DNA of 35,298 nt from Nitrospirae bacterium CG2_30_53_67 (lineage in GTDB: Bacteria; CG2-30-53-67), in contig MNYV01000125.1 in assembly GCA_001873285.1 (NCBI GenBank), positions 1-35,298 on the forward strand. The letters run 5' to 3'. Shown one piece after another: positions 15,584 to 27,360 of the stretch (positions within the stretch are counted from its first letter, which is position 1; each line of letters begins with the position of its first letter). Made by a program: the position numbers and the translations under genes. The notes below the pieces were generated by a model. It ran no database searches and had not been told where the DNA came from. It worked only from the letters and a program-made list of their open reading frames with translations.

Positions 15584-16729
15584 ATGAAGATCGGTTCCAA
15601 GATGCTCATGCTTACTGTTCTCAGTCTATCTTTGTATCTCCTTTCCGGCAGAATCGGTTCGGCCGGAGCGGTTTCCGGTTCAGAAGGGGAGACGCATTCC
15701 GTCATCAAAGGGGACACCCTGTGGGACGTAACGGAAAAATATCTTGTAAACCCCTTTTTCTGGCCCAAAGTCTGGCAATACAATCCTCAAATTAAAAATC
15801 CTCACCTGATCTATCCCGGGGATCAGGTCCGAATTCCCAGCGCCGAAGAACTTAGGCGCATGGGAGCGGCTGAGCATCCTCAAACCACCACGGCCCAACC
15901 CTCACCGGAGAAAACCATTCCGGCCCAAGCCGTTCCGGCCCCAGCCGAACCGGCGATTGAAGGTCCGGTGGCCTACGTGGGAGGATACCTGGTGGAACGA
16001 GACCTTTTCGAATCGTCCGGGTTCATCCTCCCATCAGGAGAGAAAGCAGGAGAGGGGGTCATTGTCTCTACCTGGGAAGAGAAGGAAATGCTGACATACC
16101 GAGACGTGGTTCATCTGAGCCTGGGTTCACGGGATGGGGTCAAATATGGGGATCTCTTTCAGGCCGTCCATGTAGGGGAGGACGTGGTACACCCCGAAAC
16201 CCGGTATAAGATGGGCAAACAGGTCACCGTACAAGGAATCTTAAAGATCACATCCCTACAGGAAAATCTATCCACGGCCAGGATCATCAAGGCCTACAAT
16301 CCGATCATGGTCGGGGACATGGTCCGGGCGTATCATCCTCAGCCCTTGATCGGCCCGAACAATCTCAGTACCGAAGACAAGAGCATTCAAGGAGTCATTG
16401 TGCAGAATACCCTCGGCAAGTCCAATTTGGGGGTGCGGGACATGGTTTACCTCGATGTGGGAGCCGAAAATTCCGTGGCGCCCGGCGATCGGTTCATCAT
16501 CTATCGTGCCGGGCCCCCGCCCCAGGTCAGTGCGAAGGATGCCGCTCTATCCGGGATCCAGGCCAAGGATTTTCCCGTGGATATTATGGGAGAACTGGTG
16601 GTTCTGAATGCCATGAAAAATACATCGACAGCCGTGATCGTGGAAGAGCTATACGAAATCAACCCGGGGGACCATATCAAATATACCCCCCAATCCATTC
16701 CTCCTATCAAGAAATATGATATGGAATAA
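15584..16729 (+). CDS. Exported LysM-domain protein
   Basis: A 381-residue protein with an N-terminal signal peptide (MLTVLSLSLYLLSGRIGSAGA). One LysM peptidoglycan-binding domain occupies about residues 40-88 (HSVIKGDTLWDVTEKYLVNP, LIYPGDQVRIPS). A Pro/Ala-rich linker follows (about 100-125), then a repeated beta-rich region with two similar halves, each holding a RDVVHLSLGSRDGVKYGDLF or RDMVYLDVGAENSVAPGDRF type segment. The ribosome-binding site AAAGGAGAG is strong. It is expected in the periplasm bound to the cell wall, as in FimV or secretin-accessory LysM proteins, but the partner is unknown. An intrinsic-terminator-like hairpin follows the stop. Confidence 0.88.
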   Translation: MKIGSKMLMLTVLSLSLYLLSGRIGSAGAVSGSEGETHSVIKGDTLWDVTEKYLVNPFFWPKVWQYNPQIKNPHLIYPGDQVRIPSAEELRRMGAAEHPQTTTAQPSPEKTIPAQAVPAPAEPAIEGPVAYVGGYLVERDLFESSGFILPSGEKAGEGVIVSTWEEKEMLTYRDVVHLSLGSRDGVKYGDLFQAVHVGEDVVHPETRYKMGKQVTVQGILKITSLQENLSTARIIKAYNPIMVGDMVRAYHPQPLIGPNNLSTEDKSIQGVIVQNTLGKSNLGVRDMVYLDVGAENSVAPGDRFIIYRAGPPPQVSAKDAALSGIQAKDFPVDIMGELVVLNAMKNTSTAVIVEELYEINPGDHIKYTPQSIPPIKKYDME

Positions 16730-16743
16730 TGGAGCCCTTCTAC

Positions 16744-16776
16744 AAAGCCCGCCTTTCAAAACCGAAGGCGGGCTTT
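16744..16776. terminator. Bidirectional terminator-like hairpin
   Basis: AAAGCCCGCCTT (16744-16755) is perfectly complementary to 16765-16776 with a nine-base loop. It lies between the convergent LysM and comF genes. The stem itself supplies three Ts at its end and no long T-run follows. Confidence 0.7.
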
Positions 16777-16783
16777 GCATTCC

Positions 16784-17560
16784 TCAACGCGATAGAAAAT
16801 CTCTCCCCGATTCTTCTTCTGAAAGTTGAAAGGCGCCGGCCACTGCAAAGAGGAAAACGCTTTTTACGCCGGATTTCTTGAGGCGTCGCGCACATTCATT
16901 CGCTGTAGCCCCTGTGGTCATGACGTCATCCACCAGTAAAACCTTCCGGCCCTCGATCCTCTCCGGATTGGTGACATGAAAACATCCTCTGATGTTTTTA
17001 AGCCGTTCTTTTCCCCTGAGACCCACCTGAGGCCGGACCCGTTTCGTCCGGACGAGAAGATCAAGCGCCATGGGGATTCCCTTTGCTTTAGAAAGCTCCC
17101 TCCCCAAAACCACGGCCTGATTAAAACCCCGCCTGCGGAGGCGCAAGGTATCGAGCGGAACCGGCAGAATCAGGTCGGCCTCAAAAGGGACCTCTTTCAT
17201 GCAGTCCACAGCTCCACGGACCAGCCCCCTCCCCAGCCTCCAGTATCCACGGTATTTGAAAAGGTGGATGGCCTCTCTGACAGGTCCGGCAAAATAAAAA
17301 CATGCCTTGGCGCCGTCAAGATGAGTCTGCCGGAGCCTGCAGACGCCGCATCGAAACTTAGGATTCATCTCAAGAAGTTCCCGGGACGGCAGGGGGCGTC
17401 CGCACGTGGGACAACCATGCCCGGCGATCTGGATCATTTTCTGTAAACATGAACTACAAAAAGGAGGCGGCTCGCCTTCCTCGGTGTTTAAATCGACATG
17501 GCATATGGGACATTTGCCGGGCAAGACCAGATTCAGAAATTCTCTGACCCAGGAGAGCAT
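16784..17560 (-). CDS. comF: ComF-family phosphoribosyltransferase-like protein
   Basis: A 258-residue protein. The N-terminal 75 residues hold a double zinc ribbon (CPIC, CSSC, CPTC, CGVC). The remainder is a type I phosphoribosyltransferase fold ending in the PRPP-binding loop VLLVDDVMTTGATANE, with ILPVPLDTLRLRRRGFNQ and the RPQVGL segment before it. ComF proteins are linked to DNA uptake and single-strand DNA handling (GntX-like). The ATG at 17560 is chosen because the family begins here; a longer open frame only overlaps gpmI. It starts 17 bases after the gpmI stop and is the last gene of the housekeeping block. Confidence 0.92.
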   Translation of the reverse strand: MLSWVREFLNLVLPGKCPICHVDLNTEEGEPPPFCSSCLQKMIQIAGHGCPTCGRPLPSRELLEMNPKFRCGVCRLRQTHLDGAKACFYFAGPVREAIHLFKYRGYWRLGRGLVRGAVDCMKEVPFEADLILPVPLDTLRLRRRGFNQAVVLGRELSKAKGIPMALDLLVRTKRVRPQVGLRGKERLKNIRGCFHVTNPERIEGRKVLLVDDVMTTGATANECARRLKKSGVKSVFLFAVAGAFQLSEEESGRDFLSR

Positions 17561-17577
17561 GATGGAATCCCCGGACT

Positions 17578-19122
17578 TTAAAGAATAAGGCTTTTCCCGG
17601 TCATCTCCGCAGGCTGTGAAAGCGAAAGGAGGTTGAGCAGGGTCGGGGCGACATCGGCAAGAATCCCCTTCCCGCGAAGCCGCACACCTTTCTTCGTCAG
17701 GATCAACGGGACCGGATTCGTGGTATGCGCGGTAAACGGCTCTCCTGTATCCGGATTCTTCATCATCTCGCAATTGCCATGATCGGATGTGATCAGGAGC
17801 GCCCCGTTTTTTTTCTTCTGCAGGGTCTGATAAATTCTGCCGATGCATCTATCCACGGCCTCAACCCCCTTGACGGCCGCCTCATAGACGCCGGTATGCC
17901 CAACCATATCTCCGTTGGCAAAATTTAAGATCATGACATCAAAAAAGTTCCTTTCAATTTGCCGGATCACCTCATCAGTGACCAGAGGCGCGCTCATTTC
18001 CGGTTTTTTATCGTAGGTCTCCACGTCCCTCGGGGATGGGATCAGGATCCGTTCTTCACCTGAAAAGACTCTTTCTTCTCCTCCGTTGAAAAAGAAGGTG
18101 ACATGGGCGTATTTTTCGGTTTCCGAGATGCGAAGCTGTTTCAAACCCGCATGGCTGATGACCTCGGGAAAGATGTTTTTCAAACCAACCGGAGTAAAGG
18201 CAACGGATAGGGAGAAGGTTTTGTCGTATTCGGTCATGCAGATGTAATCAGAAAGATCCAGCTTTTCCCTGGGGAAGAAGGAAAAATTTTCTTGGGTGAA
18301 CGCCCTGGTGATCTCCCGGGCGCGATCCGCGCGGAAATTGTAAAAGATCACGGCATCGCCGGACCGGACCGTGATCGGGGCTGTTCCATTGTAGGAGATA
18401 CTCAAGGGTTTGACGAACTCATCCGTCTCACCCTTATTGTAGGCTGACTTGACCGCGGTTTCTGCATTCGGATAAGAGGCTTCTCCATGAACCATGGCCC
18501 GATAAGCAAGCGCAATCCGTTCCCACCGGTTGTCACGGTCCATGGCATAAAATCTCCCCATGACGGTCGCGATTTTTCCGACACCTATTCTTTTTTGAAC
18601 ATCCTCCAATTCTTGAATATACTCGATTCCGCTGGTTGGAGGGGTGTCCCGGCCGTCCAGAAATGCATGCACCCAGACCTTTGGAACCCCCTTGTTTTTT
18701 GCCAGATCGAGCAAAGCCCGGAGGTGATGGATATGGCTGTGGACCCCTCCATCGGAAAGGAGGCCCATGAGGTGCAAGGCGCTCCCCTTTCTGCATACCG
18801 CATCCATGGCTTGATTAAAGGCTGGATTTTCAAAAAACTCCCCGCTCTCAATAGATCGGCTGATCCTGACGAGATCCTGATAGACGACCCGCCCGGCCCC
18901 GATATTCTGGTGACCTACCTCGGAGTTCCCCATCTGACCGGGAGGAAGACCGACATCAAGACCTGAGGTCCCCATAAGGGCGGAAGGATATTCCTTGAAT
19001 AAAGAATCAAGCACTGGCGTATGGGCATCGGCAATGGCATTGTATGCTCCTCCCTCCCGATGCCCCCATCCGTCCAAAATCATCAACATAAGCGGCTTGG
19101 GGCGCTTGAATATTTCAGTCAT
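17578..19122 (-). CDS. gpmI: 2,3-bisphosphoglycerate-independent phosphoglycerate mutase
   Basis: A 514-residue enzyme interconverting 3- and 2-phosphoglycerate in glycolysis and gluconeogenesis. The alkaline-phosphatase-like metal site is visible: LMILDGWG at the N-terminus, the phospho-serine in [10 protein letters not shown] near residue 67, [12 protein letters not shown] and DGRDTPP, then [12 protein letters not shown] and [11 protein letters not shown] towards the C-terminus. The length is that of the family (about 510). Its ATG overlaps the stop of the lapB-like gene by eight bases, indicating translational coupling. Confidence 0.97.
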   Translation of the reverse strand: MTEIFKRPKPLMLMILDGWGHREGGAYNAIADAHTPVLDSLFKEYPSALMGTSGLDVGLPPGQMGNSEVGHQNIGAGRVVYQDLVRISRSIESGEFFENPAFNQAMDAVCRKGSALHLMGLLSDGGVHSHIHHLRALLDLAKNKGVPKVWVHAFLDGRDTPPTSGIEYIQELEDVQKRIGVGKIATVMGRFYAMDRDNRWERIALAYRAMVHGEASYPNAETAVKSAYNKGETDEFVKPLSISYNGTAPITVRSGDAVIFYNFRADRAREITRAFTQENFSFFPREKLDLSDYICMTEYDKTFSLSVAFTPVGLKNIFPEVISHAGLKQLRISETEKYAHVTFFFNGGEERVFSGEERILIPSPRDVETYDKKPEMSAPLVTDEVIRQIERNFFDVMILNFANGDMVGHTGVYEAAVKGVEAVDRCIGRIYQTLQKKKNGALLITSDHGNCEMMKNPDTGEPFTAHTTNPVPLILTKKGVRLRGKGILADVAPTLLNLLSLSQPAEMTGKSLIL

Positions 19123-20455
19123 GATGGACTACGGTGGCCATGCGGGAAGGTGATGCCTCCTTGTCCGCATCGGGCAATTGAATGGTCAGTGTCTGAAGCT
19201 TCCCGCATCTCTTGCAGCATGGCATCCATTGATCCTGCTGATTTCCGCAATGGGTACAGGTATAGGGAACCAGGACCGGCCGGACAAAGTTTACAGACTC
19301 CCTGTATTCCAGGAAGGCTTCTTCAGTTCTTCCCCGTTTATGGTAAATATCCCCCAAAATCTGGCGCAGAATCGGGAAGCGAAGCCCCTGTTGAACGAGA
19401 TTTTCAAAGATATCCAGGGCATCATTGATCATCTCGAGACGATAATAAAATTTCCCGAGCAGGAATCTGAACATGGGATTTTCCGGGTATCGATCCATGG
19501 CCTCCTTGTAAACCAGAATACCGCTGGCAGGATCTTCGAGTCTTCGGTAATGTCCGTCCAGCGCCTCCAAAAAGACCACGGCGCTTGTCTCCTTGAATCC
19601 CCTTTTCCAGATCTTGACGGCTTCTTTCTGGTCACCCTGAGACTCATAGATCTCCCCGAGCTTGAGGTAGGGGGCGGCAAAGGTCCTGTCTGCCTTAATC
19701 AATTCGGAATAGTGTCTGATCAGCCTCTCCGGGTCGTTTTCAGCATGGAAAAGTTCCGCTCTCATGAACTGATAATAGTAAAGCCGCCTCTTCTCTTCGG
19801 AATCTTTCTTAAGATTCAGGTAATCCTTCTGCAGGGCATAGGCTTGATCCCATACCCCTTCCCGCTCGTACAAATCCCGGAGCTTGATAAAGGCCTCCAC
19901 ATTTTGATCATCGATCTTCAGGATCGTCCGGTAGACCTCGGCAGCCTCCGTCATCTGCCCGGACTGCAGATAGTCCTTGGCGAGAGCAAAAAGCACGGAA
20001 AGGTTCTCCGGCTCAATGGTCCGGGCCTTGGCATGAGAGCCGACGGCATCACGGAGATTGCCGTTATCCCGATAGAGTTCGCCGATCCGGAGGAGTGTCT
20101 CTATATGATGCGGATCCCATTCCAGAACTTTTTGAAAATTCTTTAATGCATCTTCTCTTTTTCTGCTGAGAAGATTATCAATCCCCTGGCGATAGAGATC
20201 CATGATTTTTGCTTTCTTTTTGAGCCGTCCCTTTTCCCGCCATTCTGCGAATCCCTTTCGGGCATCCCGGAAGACCACGGCCGTCATCATCAGGAATACA
20301 CCGGCGCCCATGGAGCTGATCATCAAGAGGCTTGTGGATATAGGGAAAACGGTTCCAGGGGTCAGATGCAGCTGAACCGTTTCAGGATTCAGATGAGAAA
20401 GATAGAGCATGACCACCACAAAAAACAATATCCAGAAAAAGATGCGATGGATCAT
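19115..20455 (-). CDS. LapA-LapB-like fusion: membrane TPR protein with zinc ribbon
   Basis: A 446-residue inner-membrane protein. Residues about 1-75 look like LapA/DUF1049: a first transmembrane helix ([17 protein letters not shown]), the [12 protein letters not shown] strand and a second helix ([20 protein letters not shown]). Residues about 90-400 carry a series of TPR units ([17 protein letters not shown] and others). Residues about 405-435 form a rubredoxin-like zinc ribbon (CTHCGNQ...CCKRCGK), as in LapB/YciM. In enterobacteria LapB with FtsH controls LpxC degradation. The ATG at 20455 has the strong site GAAGGAGGAAAG. The identification of the N-terminal LapA part is by eye. Confidence 0.85.
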   Translation of the reverse strand: MIHRIFFWILFFVVVMLYLSHLNPETVQLHLTPGTVFPISTSLLMISSMGAGVFLMMTAVVFRDARKGFAEWREKGRLKKKAKIMDLYRQGIDNLLSRKREDALKNFQKVLEWDPHHIETLLRIGELYRDNGNLRDAVGSHAKARTIEPENLSVLFALAKDYLQSGQMTEAAEVYRTILKIDDQNVEAFIKLRDLYEREGVWDQAYALQKDYLNLKKDSEEKRRLYYYQFMRAELFHAENDPERLIRHYSELIKADRTFAAPYLKLGEIYESQGDQKEAVKIWKRGFKETSAVVFLEALDGHYRRLEDPASGILVYKEAMDRYPENPMFRFLLGKFYYRLEMINDALDIFENLVQQGLRFPILRQILGDIYHKRGRTEEAFLEYRESVNFVRPVLVPYTCTHCGNQQDQWMPCCKRCGKLQTLTIQLPDADKEASPSRMATVVHHD

Positions 20456-20568
20456 CTTTCCTCCTTCAAAATTGATATTCATTTTTTATTTTTACTATGT
20501 CATTTTGATTTTTGATTCTTTATCTTTGATCTCATTAGCCGTTCAACCTTTTTACGAAAGAACCCTTA

Positions 20569-21039
20569 TTACCGATGATACCGTTTTCCTCTGAGTATGG
20601 TGAATCCCCTGTAGATCTGTTCAAGCAGGAGCAGCCGTGTGAGTTCATGAGTGAGGGTCATCTTGGAGAGGGATAGAATCCCATCCGAGCGTTTTCGTAT
20701 GGATCCGGAGACCCCTTCCGCGCTCCCTATCACAAAACTGACGCTCCTGACCGGAGCTTTGAGGGCCTCGTCCAAAAAACATGCAAAGGCCTCGGATGTC
20801 ATCCCCTTGCCCAGCCTATCCAGGAGAATCACCCTGTCCCTCGGATTCAGGCGTTTCAGGATCTTCTCCCCCTCCAGATCCAGGGACTTGCTTACATCTT
20901 CTCTGACCCCGGCTTTGACCCCTTTGATCCGGATCTCTTCCAAGGGATTGTAGACCCGAAGCTGCCTGATAAAATGTTCCGCCCCAATGCGGATGTAGTC
21001 GTCTTCGGTCCGTCCGATGGAGATCAGGCGTATCTTCAT
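20569..21039 (-). CDS. rlmH: 23S rRNA pseudouridine-1915 N3-methyltransferase
   Basis: A 156-residue SPOUT methyltransferase, the usual RlmH length. It methylates pseudouridine 1915 of 23S rRNA in the assembled ribosome using S-adenosylmethionine. The knotted C-terminus is diagnostic: FVIGSAEGVSG for cofactor binding, and LSLSKMTLTHELTRLLLLEQ with YRGFTILRGKRYHR at the end. The ATG at 21039 overlaps the rsfS stop by ATGA; an in-frame upstream extension inside rsfS is not real. Confidence 0.95.
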   Translation of the reverse strand: MKIRLISIGRTEDDYIRIGAEHFIRQLRVYNPLEEIRIKGVKAGVREDVSKSLDLEGEKILKRLNPRDRVILLDRLGKGMTSEAFACFLDEALKAPVRSVSFVIGSAEGVSGSIRKRSDGILSLSKMTLTHELTRLLLLEQIYRGFTILRGKRYHR

Positions 21040-21461
21040 GGCGCGTAGGAACTTAGGATTTGCTCCTGGGTCAGATGCGGAGCATCCCCCCAAAGTCGTT
21101 CCAGCCGGTAATACTGCCTGATTTCTTCCAAGAAGACATGCACCACCGTATCACCGTAATCCATGAGGATCCATCTCCCTTCAGCGGCGCCTTCGACATG
21201 ATCCGGCTCTATCTTCATCCTGGAGAGGGACATCTCGATTTCGTCGGCAATGGCCTTGACCTGCCGGGTTGAGGAGCCGCTGCAAATCACAAAGTAATCC
21301 GCAAAAATGGAGATCCCCGAAAGATCCAGAATCACCAGGTCTTGCGCCTTCTTTTCCAGGCTTGCCTTGATGCAAAGACCTGTCAGTATCCTGCTGTCTA
21401 TTTCCCGCCCTTTAACATCTATAGGTTTTTTAATTTTTCCGGTCTCATAAAGCAGGTTCAA
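21036..21461 (-). CDS. rsfS: Ribosomal silencing factor RsfS
   Basis: A 141-residue protein of the RsfS/Iojap family. It binds ribosomal protein L14 and blocks joining of the subunits when nutrients are scarce. Typical segments are KKAQDLVILDLSGISIFADY, FVICSGSSTRQVKAIADEIE, GAAEGRWILMDYGDTVVHVF and YYRLERLWGDAP. The N-terminal 20 residues (MNLLYETGKIKKPIDVKGRE) extend a little beyond the usual start. It overlaps nadD upstream and rlmH downstream by four bases each. Confidence 0.95.
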   Translation of the reverse strand: MNLLYETGKIKKPIDVKGREIDSRILTGLCIKASLEKKAQDLVILDLSGISIFADYFVICSGSSTRQVKAIADEIEMSLSRMKIEPDHVEGAAEGRWILMDYGDTVVHVFLEEIRQYYRLERLWGDAPHLTQEQILSSYAP

Positions 21462-22111
21462 AATTTCCTCTTTTCAGCATATAAACCGTTTGAAATTATA
21501 TACGATGCCACAGATTCCGGCAAGAGATATTTGACGGACCGCCCCTCCCGGATCCGGGCACGGATCAGCGTGGACGAAATTCCGATGGGAGTCACGTCTA
21601 ACAGGTAGAGAAAATGGCCATTGGGTAACGGGATCTGCCGGCTTCCCGGCTCGGCCCGGATCCCGAATATGGCCGTGAAGAAACCAAGCGTTTTCTCCAG
21701 GGAAAATCCGGGCCTGGAAATCACAATAAAATTGCACAGCCCGATCAGGCGCTCGGGTTCATGCCAGGTGTTGATCTCTGAAAAAACATCCGCCCCCAGG
21801 ATAAAGAAGAGCTCGGCGTCCTTCCCGTATTCTCTTCGGAAAGATTCCACGGTGTCCACCGAATAAGATAGACCGGGGCGTTGATGCTCAATGACGGACA
21901 GATCAAAATGGGGATTCCCCTCAACAGCGAGCCGGGTCATTTCCAAACGATCTTCTGCATCCATCCGTTCCGGCTCAGACTTGTGGGGCGGCCGGGCCGA
22001 AGGGACAAAGAAAATCCTTTCAAGTGAAAAACCCTCCCGGATCTCCTCCGCCACAATCAGATGTCCCAGGTGAATGGGATTGAATGTCCCGCCGAATATC
22101 CCGATACGCAT
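21458..22111 (-). CDS. nadD: Nicotinate-nucleotide adenylyltransferase
   Basis: A 217-residue enzyme that joins ATP and nicotinate mononucleotide to form deamido-NAD. The nucleotidyltransferase signature GIFGGTFNPIHLGHL is at the N-terminus, with the catalytic His pair in the (H/T)xGH pattern. FFVPSARPPHKSE, FFILGADVFSEINTWHEPERL and the C-terminal ISSTLIRARIREGRS (ISSTxIR motif) complete the family pattern. It overlaps rsfS by ATGA and follows proA after about 40 bases. Confidence 0.96.
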   Translation of the reverse strand: MRIGIFGGTFNPIHLGHLIVAEEIREGFSLERIFFVPSARPPHKSEPERMDAEDRLEMTRLAVEGNPHFDLSVIEHQRPGLSYSVDTVESFRREYGKDAELFFILGADVFSEINTWHEPERLIGLCNFIVISRPGFSLEKTLGFFTAIFGIRAEPGSRQIPLPNGHFLYLLDVTPIGISSTLIRARIREGRSVKYLLPESVASYIISNGLYAEKRKF

Positions 22112-22154
22112 GGATGATGCCCGCTTGTTTTTTCGATGCCTTTAAAAATATCCT

Positions 22155-23411
22155 TCATTCTCGGATCTGCCCGTCCCCGTAGATGATGAACTTATAGGTG
22201 GTGAGTTCCTCAAGGCCCATGGGGCCTCTGGCATGAAGGCGGTTGGTGCTGATTCCGATCTCCGCACCGAGGCCGAATTCATAGCCGTCGGTAAACCGGG
22301 TCGAGGCATTGACATAAACAGCGGCGGCATCCACCTCCGTAAGGAAGCGCCTTGCCCCGGCATAATCGCTGGTCACGATGGCCTCGGAGTGCTGAGAGCC
22401 GTACTTTGTGATATGCTCGACGGCCTGCTCCAGCGAACTCACCACTCGGACTGATAAAATCAAATCATTATATTCGGTATACCAGTCTTGCTCCTCGGCC
22501 TCCTTGCACCCGGGAATCAACGCACGCGTCTTGGGGCATCCCCGGATTTCAACCCCTGCCTTGAAGAGACGTTTACCGAGACGCGGGAGAAATGAGCCGG
22601 CGATCTCTTCATGAACGAGGAGTGTCTCCATGGCATTGCAGACCCCGGGCCGCTGGCATTTGGCATTAATACAGATCTTCTCGGCCATATCGAAATCCGC
22701 ATAACGGTCCACATAGGTATGACAGACCCCCTTGTCGTGCTTGATGACCGGTATGGCGGAGTTCTCACAGACGGTCCGGATCAACCCTGCTCCCCCTCTT
22801 GGGATGATGAGATCGATATACCGGTCCATTTTCAGAAGATGCATGACCGCTTCCCGGTCAGGAACATCTATAAACTGAATCGCCCCGTCCGGAACACCCG
22901 CATCCCCGGCGGATTCCGCAAGAATCTTGGCGATCGCGGCATTGGAGCGGATGGCCTCGGAGCCCCCCCTGAGGACCACGGCGTTTCCGGCCTTCAGACA
23001 CAGGCTCGCCGCATCCGCCGTGACATTGGGCCTGGATTCGTAGATGATCCCAATGACCCCGATCGGAACACGGACCTTCCCGATCTGAAGATTGTTCGGC
23101 CTTTTCCACATCCGCATCACCTCACCTACCGGATCCGGGAGCGCCGCAACCTCACGCAGCCCCGCGGCCATGGCCTGGATCCTCTGGTCGTTGAGCAGGA
23201 GCCGGTCCATCATGGCCTTGGAAAGTCCTTTGCTTTCTGCGGCCTCCATATCCTTCCGGTTCTCCTCTTTGATGGAGCCCGCCTCGGTTTTTAGGCGTTC
23301 CGCCATCAGGAGCAGGGCCCTGTTCTTGGTCCCTGAATTCAGACTCACAAGCCTCCGGGAGGCTTCCCTGGCTTTTTGAACCTTCTTCTCCACATCTCCC
23401 TGCAGGCTCAT
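22155..23411 (-). CDS. proA: Gamma-glutamyl phosphate reductase
   Basis: A 418-residue NADPH-dependent reductase, the second step of proline synthesis from glutamate. It has the aldehyde dehydrogenase fold with the active-site Cys in KCQRPGVCNAMETLLVHE, VPIGVIGIIYESRPNVTADA and LKAGNAVVLRGGSEA in the cofactor domain, and the C-terminal FTDGYEFGLGAEIGISTNRL, HARGPMGLEELTTYK signature. The ATG at 23411 follows GAGGAGAGAGG and gives family length; a longer open frame reaches into proB and is not used. proB ends 10 bases upstream, so they should be cotranscribed. Confidence 0.97.
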   Translation of the reverse strand: MSLQGDVEKKVQKAREASRRLVSLNSGTKNRALLLMAERLKTEAGSIKEENRKDMEAAESKGLSKAMMDRLLLNDQRIQAMAAGLREVAALPDPVGEVMRMWKRPNNLQIGKVRVPIGVIGIIYESRPNVTADAASLCLKAGNAVVLRGGSEAIRSNAAIAKILAESAGDAGVPDGAIQFIDVPDREAVMHLLKMDRYIDLIIPRGGAGLIRTVCENSAIPVIKHDKGVCHTYVDRYADFDMAEKICINAKCQRPGVCNAMETLLVHEEIAGSFLPRLGKRLFKAGVEIRGCPKTRALIPGCKEAEEQDWYTEYNDLILSVRVVSSLEQAVEHITKYGSQHSEAIVTSDYAGARRFLTEVDAAAVYVNASTRFTDGYEFGLGAEIGISTNRLHARGPMGLEELTTYKFIIYGDGQIRE

Positions 23412-23421
23412 ACCTCTCTCC

Positions 23422-25621
<2,200 letters not shown>

Positions 25622-25725
25622 TCATTTTCAGATGTCTTTAGGGAATCTTGAACATGCCGGGAATATTGAATCACATTCCTAACCCGGTTCTGCATTCGGG
25701 GCTGGCGCTCACTTGTCTTTTTCAC

Positions 25726-25770
25726 AAAAAAGGGGATCTGGTCTACCCTGTTCCGGTAACCCCAATCCCC
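25726..25770 (-). terminator. Intrinsic terminator between rpmA and obg
   Basis: On the minus strand GGGGAT (25770-25765) can pair with ATCCCC (25737-25732), with inner GGT/ACC pairing possible in the 27-base loop, and is followed by six Ts (25731-25726). The position suggests partial termination between the ribosomal protein genes and obg-proBA. Confidence 0.5.
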
Positions 25771-25820
25771 TGAGATGTGGATGCTTTAAGTCCTGATGCG
25801 TGGACCAGGAGCGGATTTTG

Positions 25821-26081
25821 TCAGTTAGAAGCAGCGTATATGCTGATCCTTTTCTTGTCTTTGCCTTTTCTTTCAAAGGCAACAATGCCGTCAATCAGGG
25901 CAAACAGGGTATCATCTTTCCCTTTCCCCACATTGATGCCGGGATGGAATTGGGTCCCCCGCTGACGCACCAGTATGTTTCCTGCCCGGACAAGCTGTCC
26001 GCCGAAACGTTTGACTCCCAATCTCTGAGAGTTACTGTCCCTCCCGTTTCTTGAACTTCCTACGCCTTTTTTATGTGCCAC
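25821..26081 (-). CDS. rpmA: 50S ribosomal protein L27
   Basis: An 86-residue ribosomal protein of normal length with the typical N-terminus [20 protein letters not shown] and [17 protein letters not shown]. Its N-terminal tail reaches the peptidyl-transferase centre. The start is a GTG at 26081 with GGGAGTAGG upstream. It follows rplU after 13 bases, as in most bacteria. Confidence 0.98.
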   Translation of the reverse strand: MAHKKGVGSSRNGRDSNSQRLGVKRFGGQLVRAGNILVRQRGTQFHPGINVGKGKDDTLFALIDGIVAFERKGKDKKRISIYAASN

Positions 26082-26094
26082 GGCCTACTCCCAG

Positions 26095-26406
26095 TTAGGA
26101 TGCAATCTGAACGATCTTTAGCGCGGTAATTTCCTGTCGATGCCCCTGCCTTTTCCGGTACCCTTTTCGTCTTTTCTTCTTGAAGACCACGATCTTTTTC
26201 GCCCGGTCCATGGAAACCACTTCAGCCTTGACACGGACATTCTTAATATACGGCATTCCAAAGGTCGCAGCCTCGGCGCCGCCGAGCATGAGGACACGGT
26301 CGATTTCTATGGTATCACCGACTGAGGCATCGAGCCGCTCCACCTGCACGATATCCCCTTCGGAAACCTTGTACTGTTTTCCACCGGTTTCGATGATCGC
26401 ATACAT
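26095..26406 (-). CDS. rplU: 50S ribosomal protein L21
   Basis: A 103-residue ribosomal protein of normal length. Signature segments are MYAIIETGGKQYKVSEGDIV at the N-terminus and KKIVVFKKKRRKGYRKRQGH near the C-terminus. It binds 23S rRNA. GAGGGG precedes the ATG, and a promoter with a consensus -35 box lies directly upstream. It is the first gene of the large minus-strand housekeeping block. Confidence 0.98.
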   Translation of the reverse strand: MYAIIETGGKQYKVSEGDIVQVERLDASVGDTIEIDRVLMLGGAEAATFGMPYIKNVRVKAEVVSMDRAKKIVVFKKKRRKGYRKRQGHRQEITALKIVQIAS

Positions 26407-26449
26407 AAGATTTGCCCCTCAAACAACGATTTCTTTTTAGAAATTGTAA

Positions 26450-26478
26450 AAATAACAGAAAAAATATTCCTTTGTCAA
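26450..26478 (-). promoter_or_regulatory. Promoter of the rplU block
   Basis: On the minus strand TTGACA (26478-26473), a 17-base spacer and TTATTT (26455-26450), in the short gap between suhB and rplU. Confidence 0.65.
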
Positions 26479-26503
26479 GGAATTTCAAAAGGTTTCTAAA
26501 AAG

Positions 26504-27313
26504 TCACGGACTATGAAAGTTAACTCGCTGATATGATTGGCTTCTTTTCAGCACCCTGGCCATATCCGAATGGATCCTTCCATTGCTTGCGAGTACATCC
26601 CCTTTGTAGATGGAAAAAGCCTTCCCGCTGGTCAGGGTGACCTTTGCTCCCGCCTCCTTGAGGATCAGGCTTCCGGCCGCCATGTCCCATGGAGCGAGGG
26701 AGAACTCCCAGAACCCGTCAAATCTCCCCATGGCCGTGTAGCAAAGATCCAGGGATGCCGAGCCGTCCCTCCTCACAGCCTGGGCCTGAAGAACAAACTG
26801 GTTAAAAGGTTGAATGTTCTGCCCGGTCTTTTTCACATCGTAGGGAAATCCGGTTGATAGGAAGGAACCCTCAAGGCCGGCTGTCTTGGACGGGAAGATC
26901 TTCCTGCCGTTTAAATAGGCGCCCTTGCCCTTTCGCGCGGTAAAGAGTTCATCCCGGATCGGATCAAAAACCACGCCGAGGATGATCTCACCATCCGACT
27001 CCAAGGCAATCGATGTAGCAAAAAAGGGATACCTGTGGGCATAGTTGGTTGTCCCATCCAGCGGATCGATGATCCACCGGTAACCCGATGCAGTATGACT
27101 CTCCCCCCCTTCTTCAGCAAGAAATCCATGGCCGGGAAAATGTTCTCGAATCAGAGAGATGATCCGTTTTTCACAGCGATGATCCACATCCGTCACCAGA
27201 TTAGTCGGCTCCCCCTTGTAAACGATATGGTGATTTTTACAAAGATATTTTTTCTGTATCCTGCCGGAGGCCTTGGCTGCCTCTATGGCAACATCCAAAA
27301 AAAGTTTTTTCAT
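26504..27313 (-). CDS. suhB: Inositol monophosphatase family protein (SuhB-like)
   Basis: A 269-residue Mg-dependent sugar phosphatase. Metal-binding motifs are in order: EEGGES near residue 70, IDPLDGTTNYAHRYPF near residue 85, and SLAPWDMAAGSLILKEAG near residue 220. The family dephosphorylates inositol-1-phosphate and related sugar phosphates; SuhB also assists rRNA transcription complexes in some bacteria. The ATG at 27313 (MKKLFLD) fits the family start; a longer frame overlapping the upstream gene is not used. Last gene of the GH57 operon. Confidence 0.93.
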   Translation of the reverse strand: MKKLFLDVAIEAAKASGRIQKKYLCKNHHIVYKGEPTNLVTDVDHRCEKRIISLIREHFPGHGFLAEEGGESHTASGYRWIIDPLDGTTNYAHRYPFFATSIALESDGEIILGVVFDPIRDELFTARKGKGAYLNGRKIFPSKTAGLEGSFLSTGFPYDVKKTGQNIQPFNQFVLQAQAVRRDGSASLDLCYTAMGRFDGFWEFSLAPWDMAAGSLILKEAGAKVTLTSGKAFSIYKGDVLASNGRIHSDMARVLKRSQSYQRVNFHSP

Positions 27314-27360
27314 TCTTATCCGCTTTTTGAGGCATGATAACGGCCGCAGCCATCTGCGGA

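Noticed and set aside
16784-17848. Longer 354-codon reading of comF
   Set aside because: The extra 96 N-terminal codons lie within gpmI and have no relation to the ComF family; the ATG at 17560 gives the normal protein.
19178-20146. 322-codon open frame on the plus strand
   Set aside because: Antisense to the lapB-like TPR gene, which has a strong ribosome-binding site and clear domains.
22611-23294. 227-codon open frame on the plus strand
   Set aside because: Antisense to proA and without any protein-like motif.
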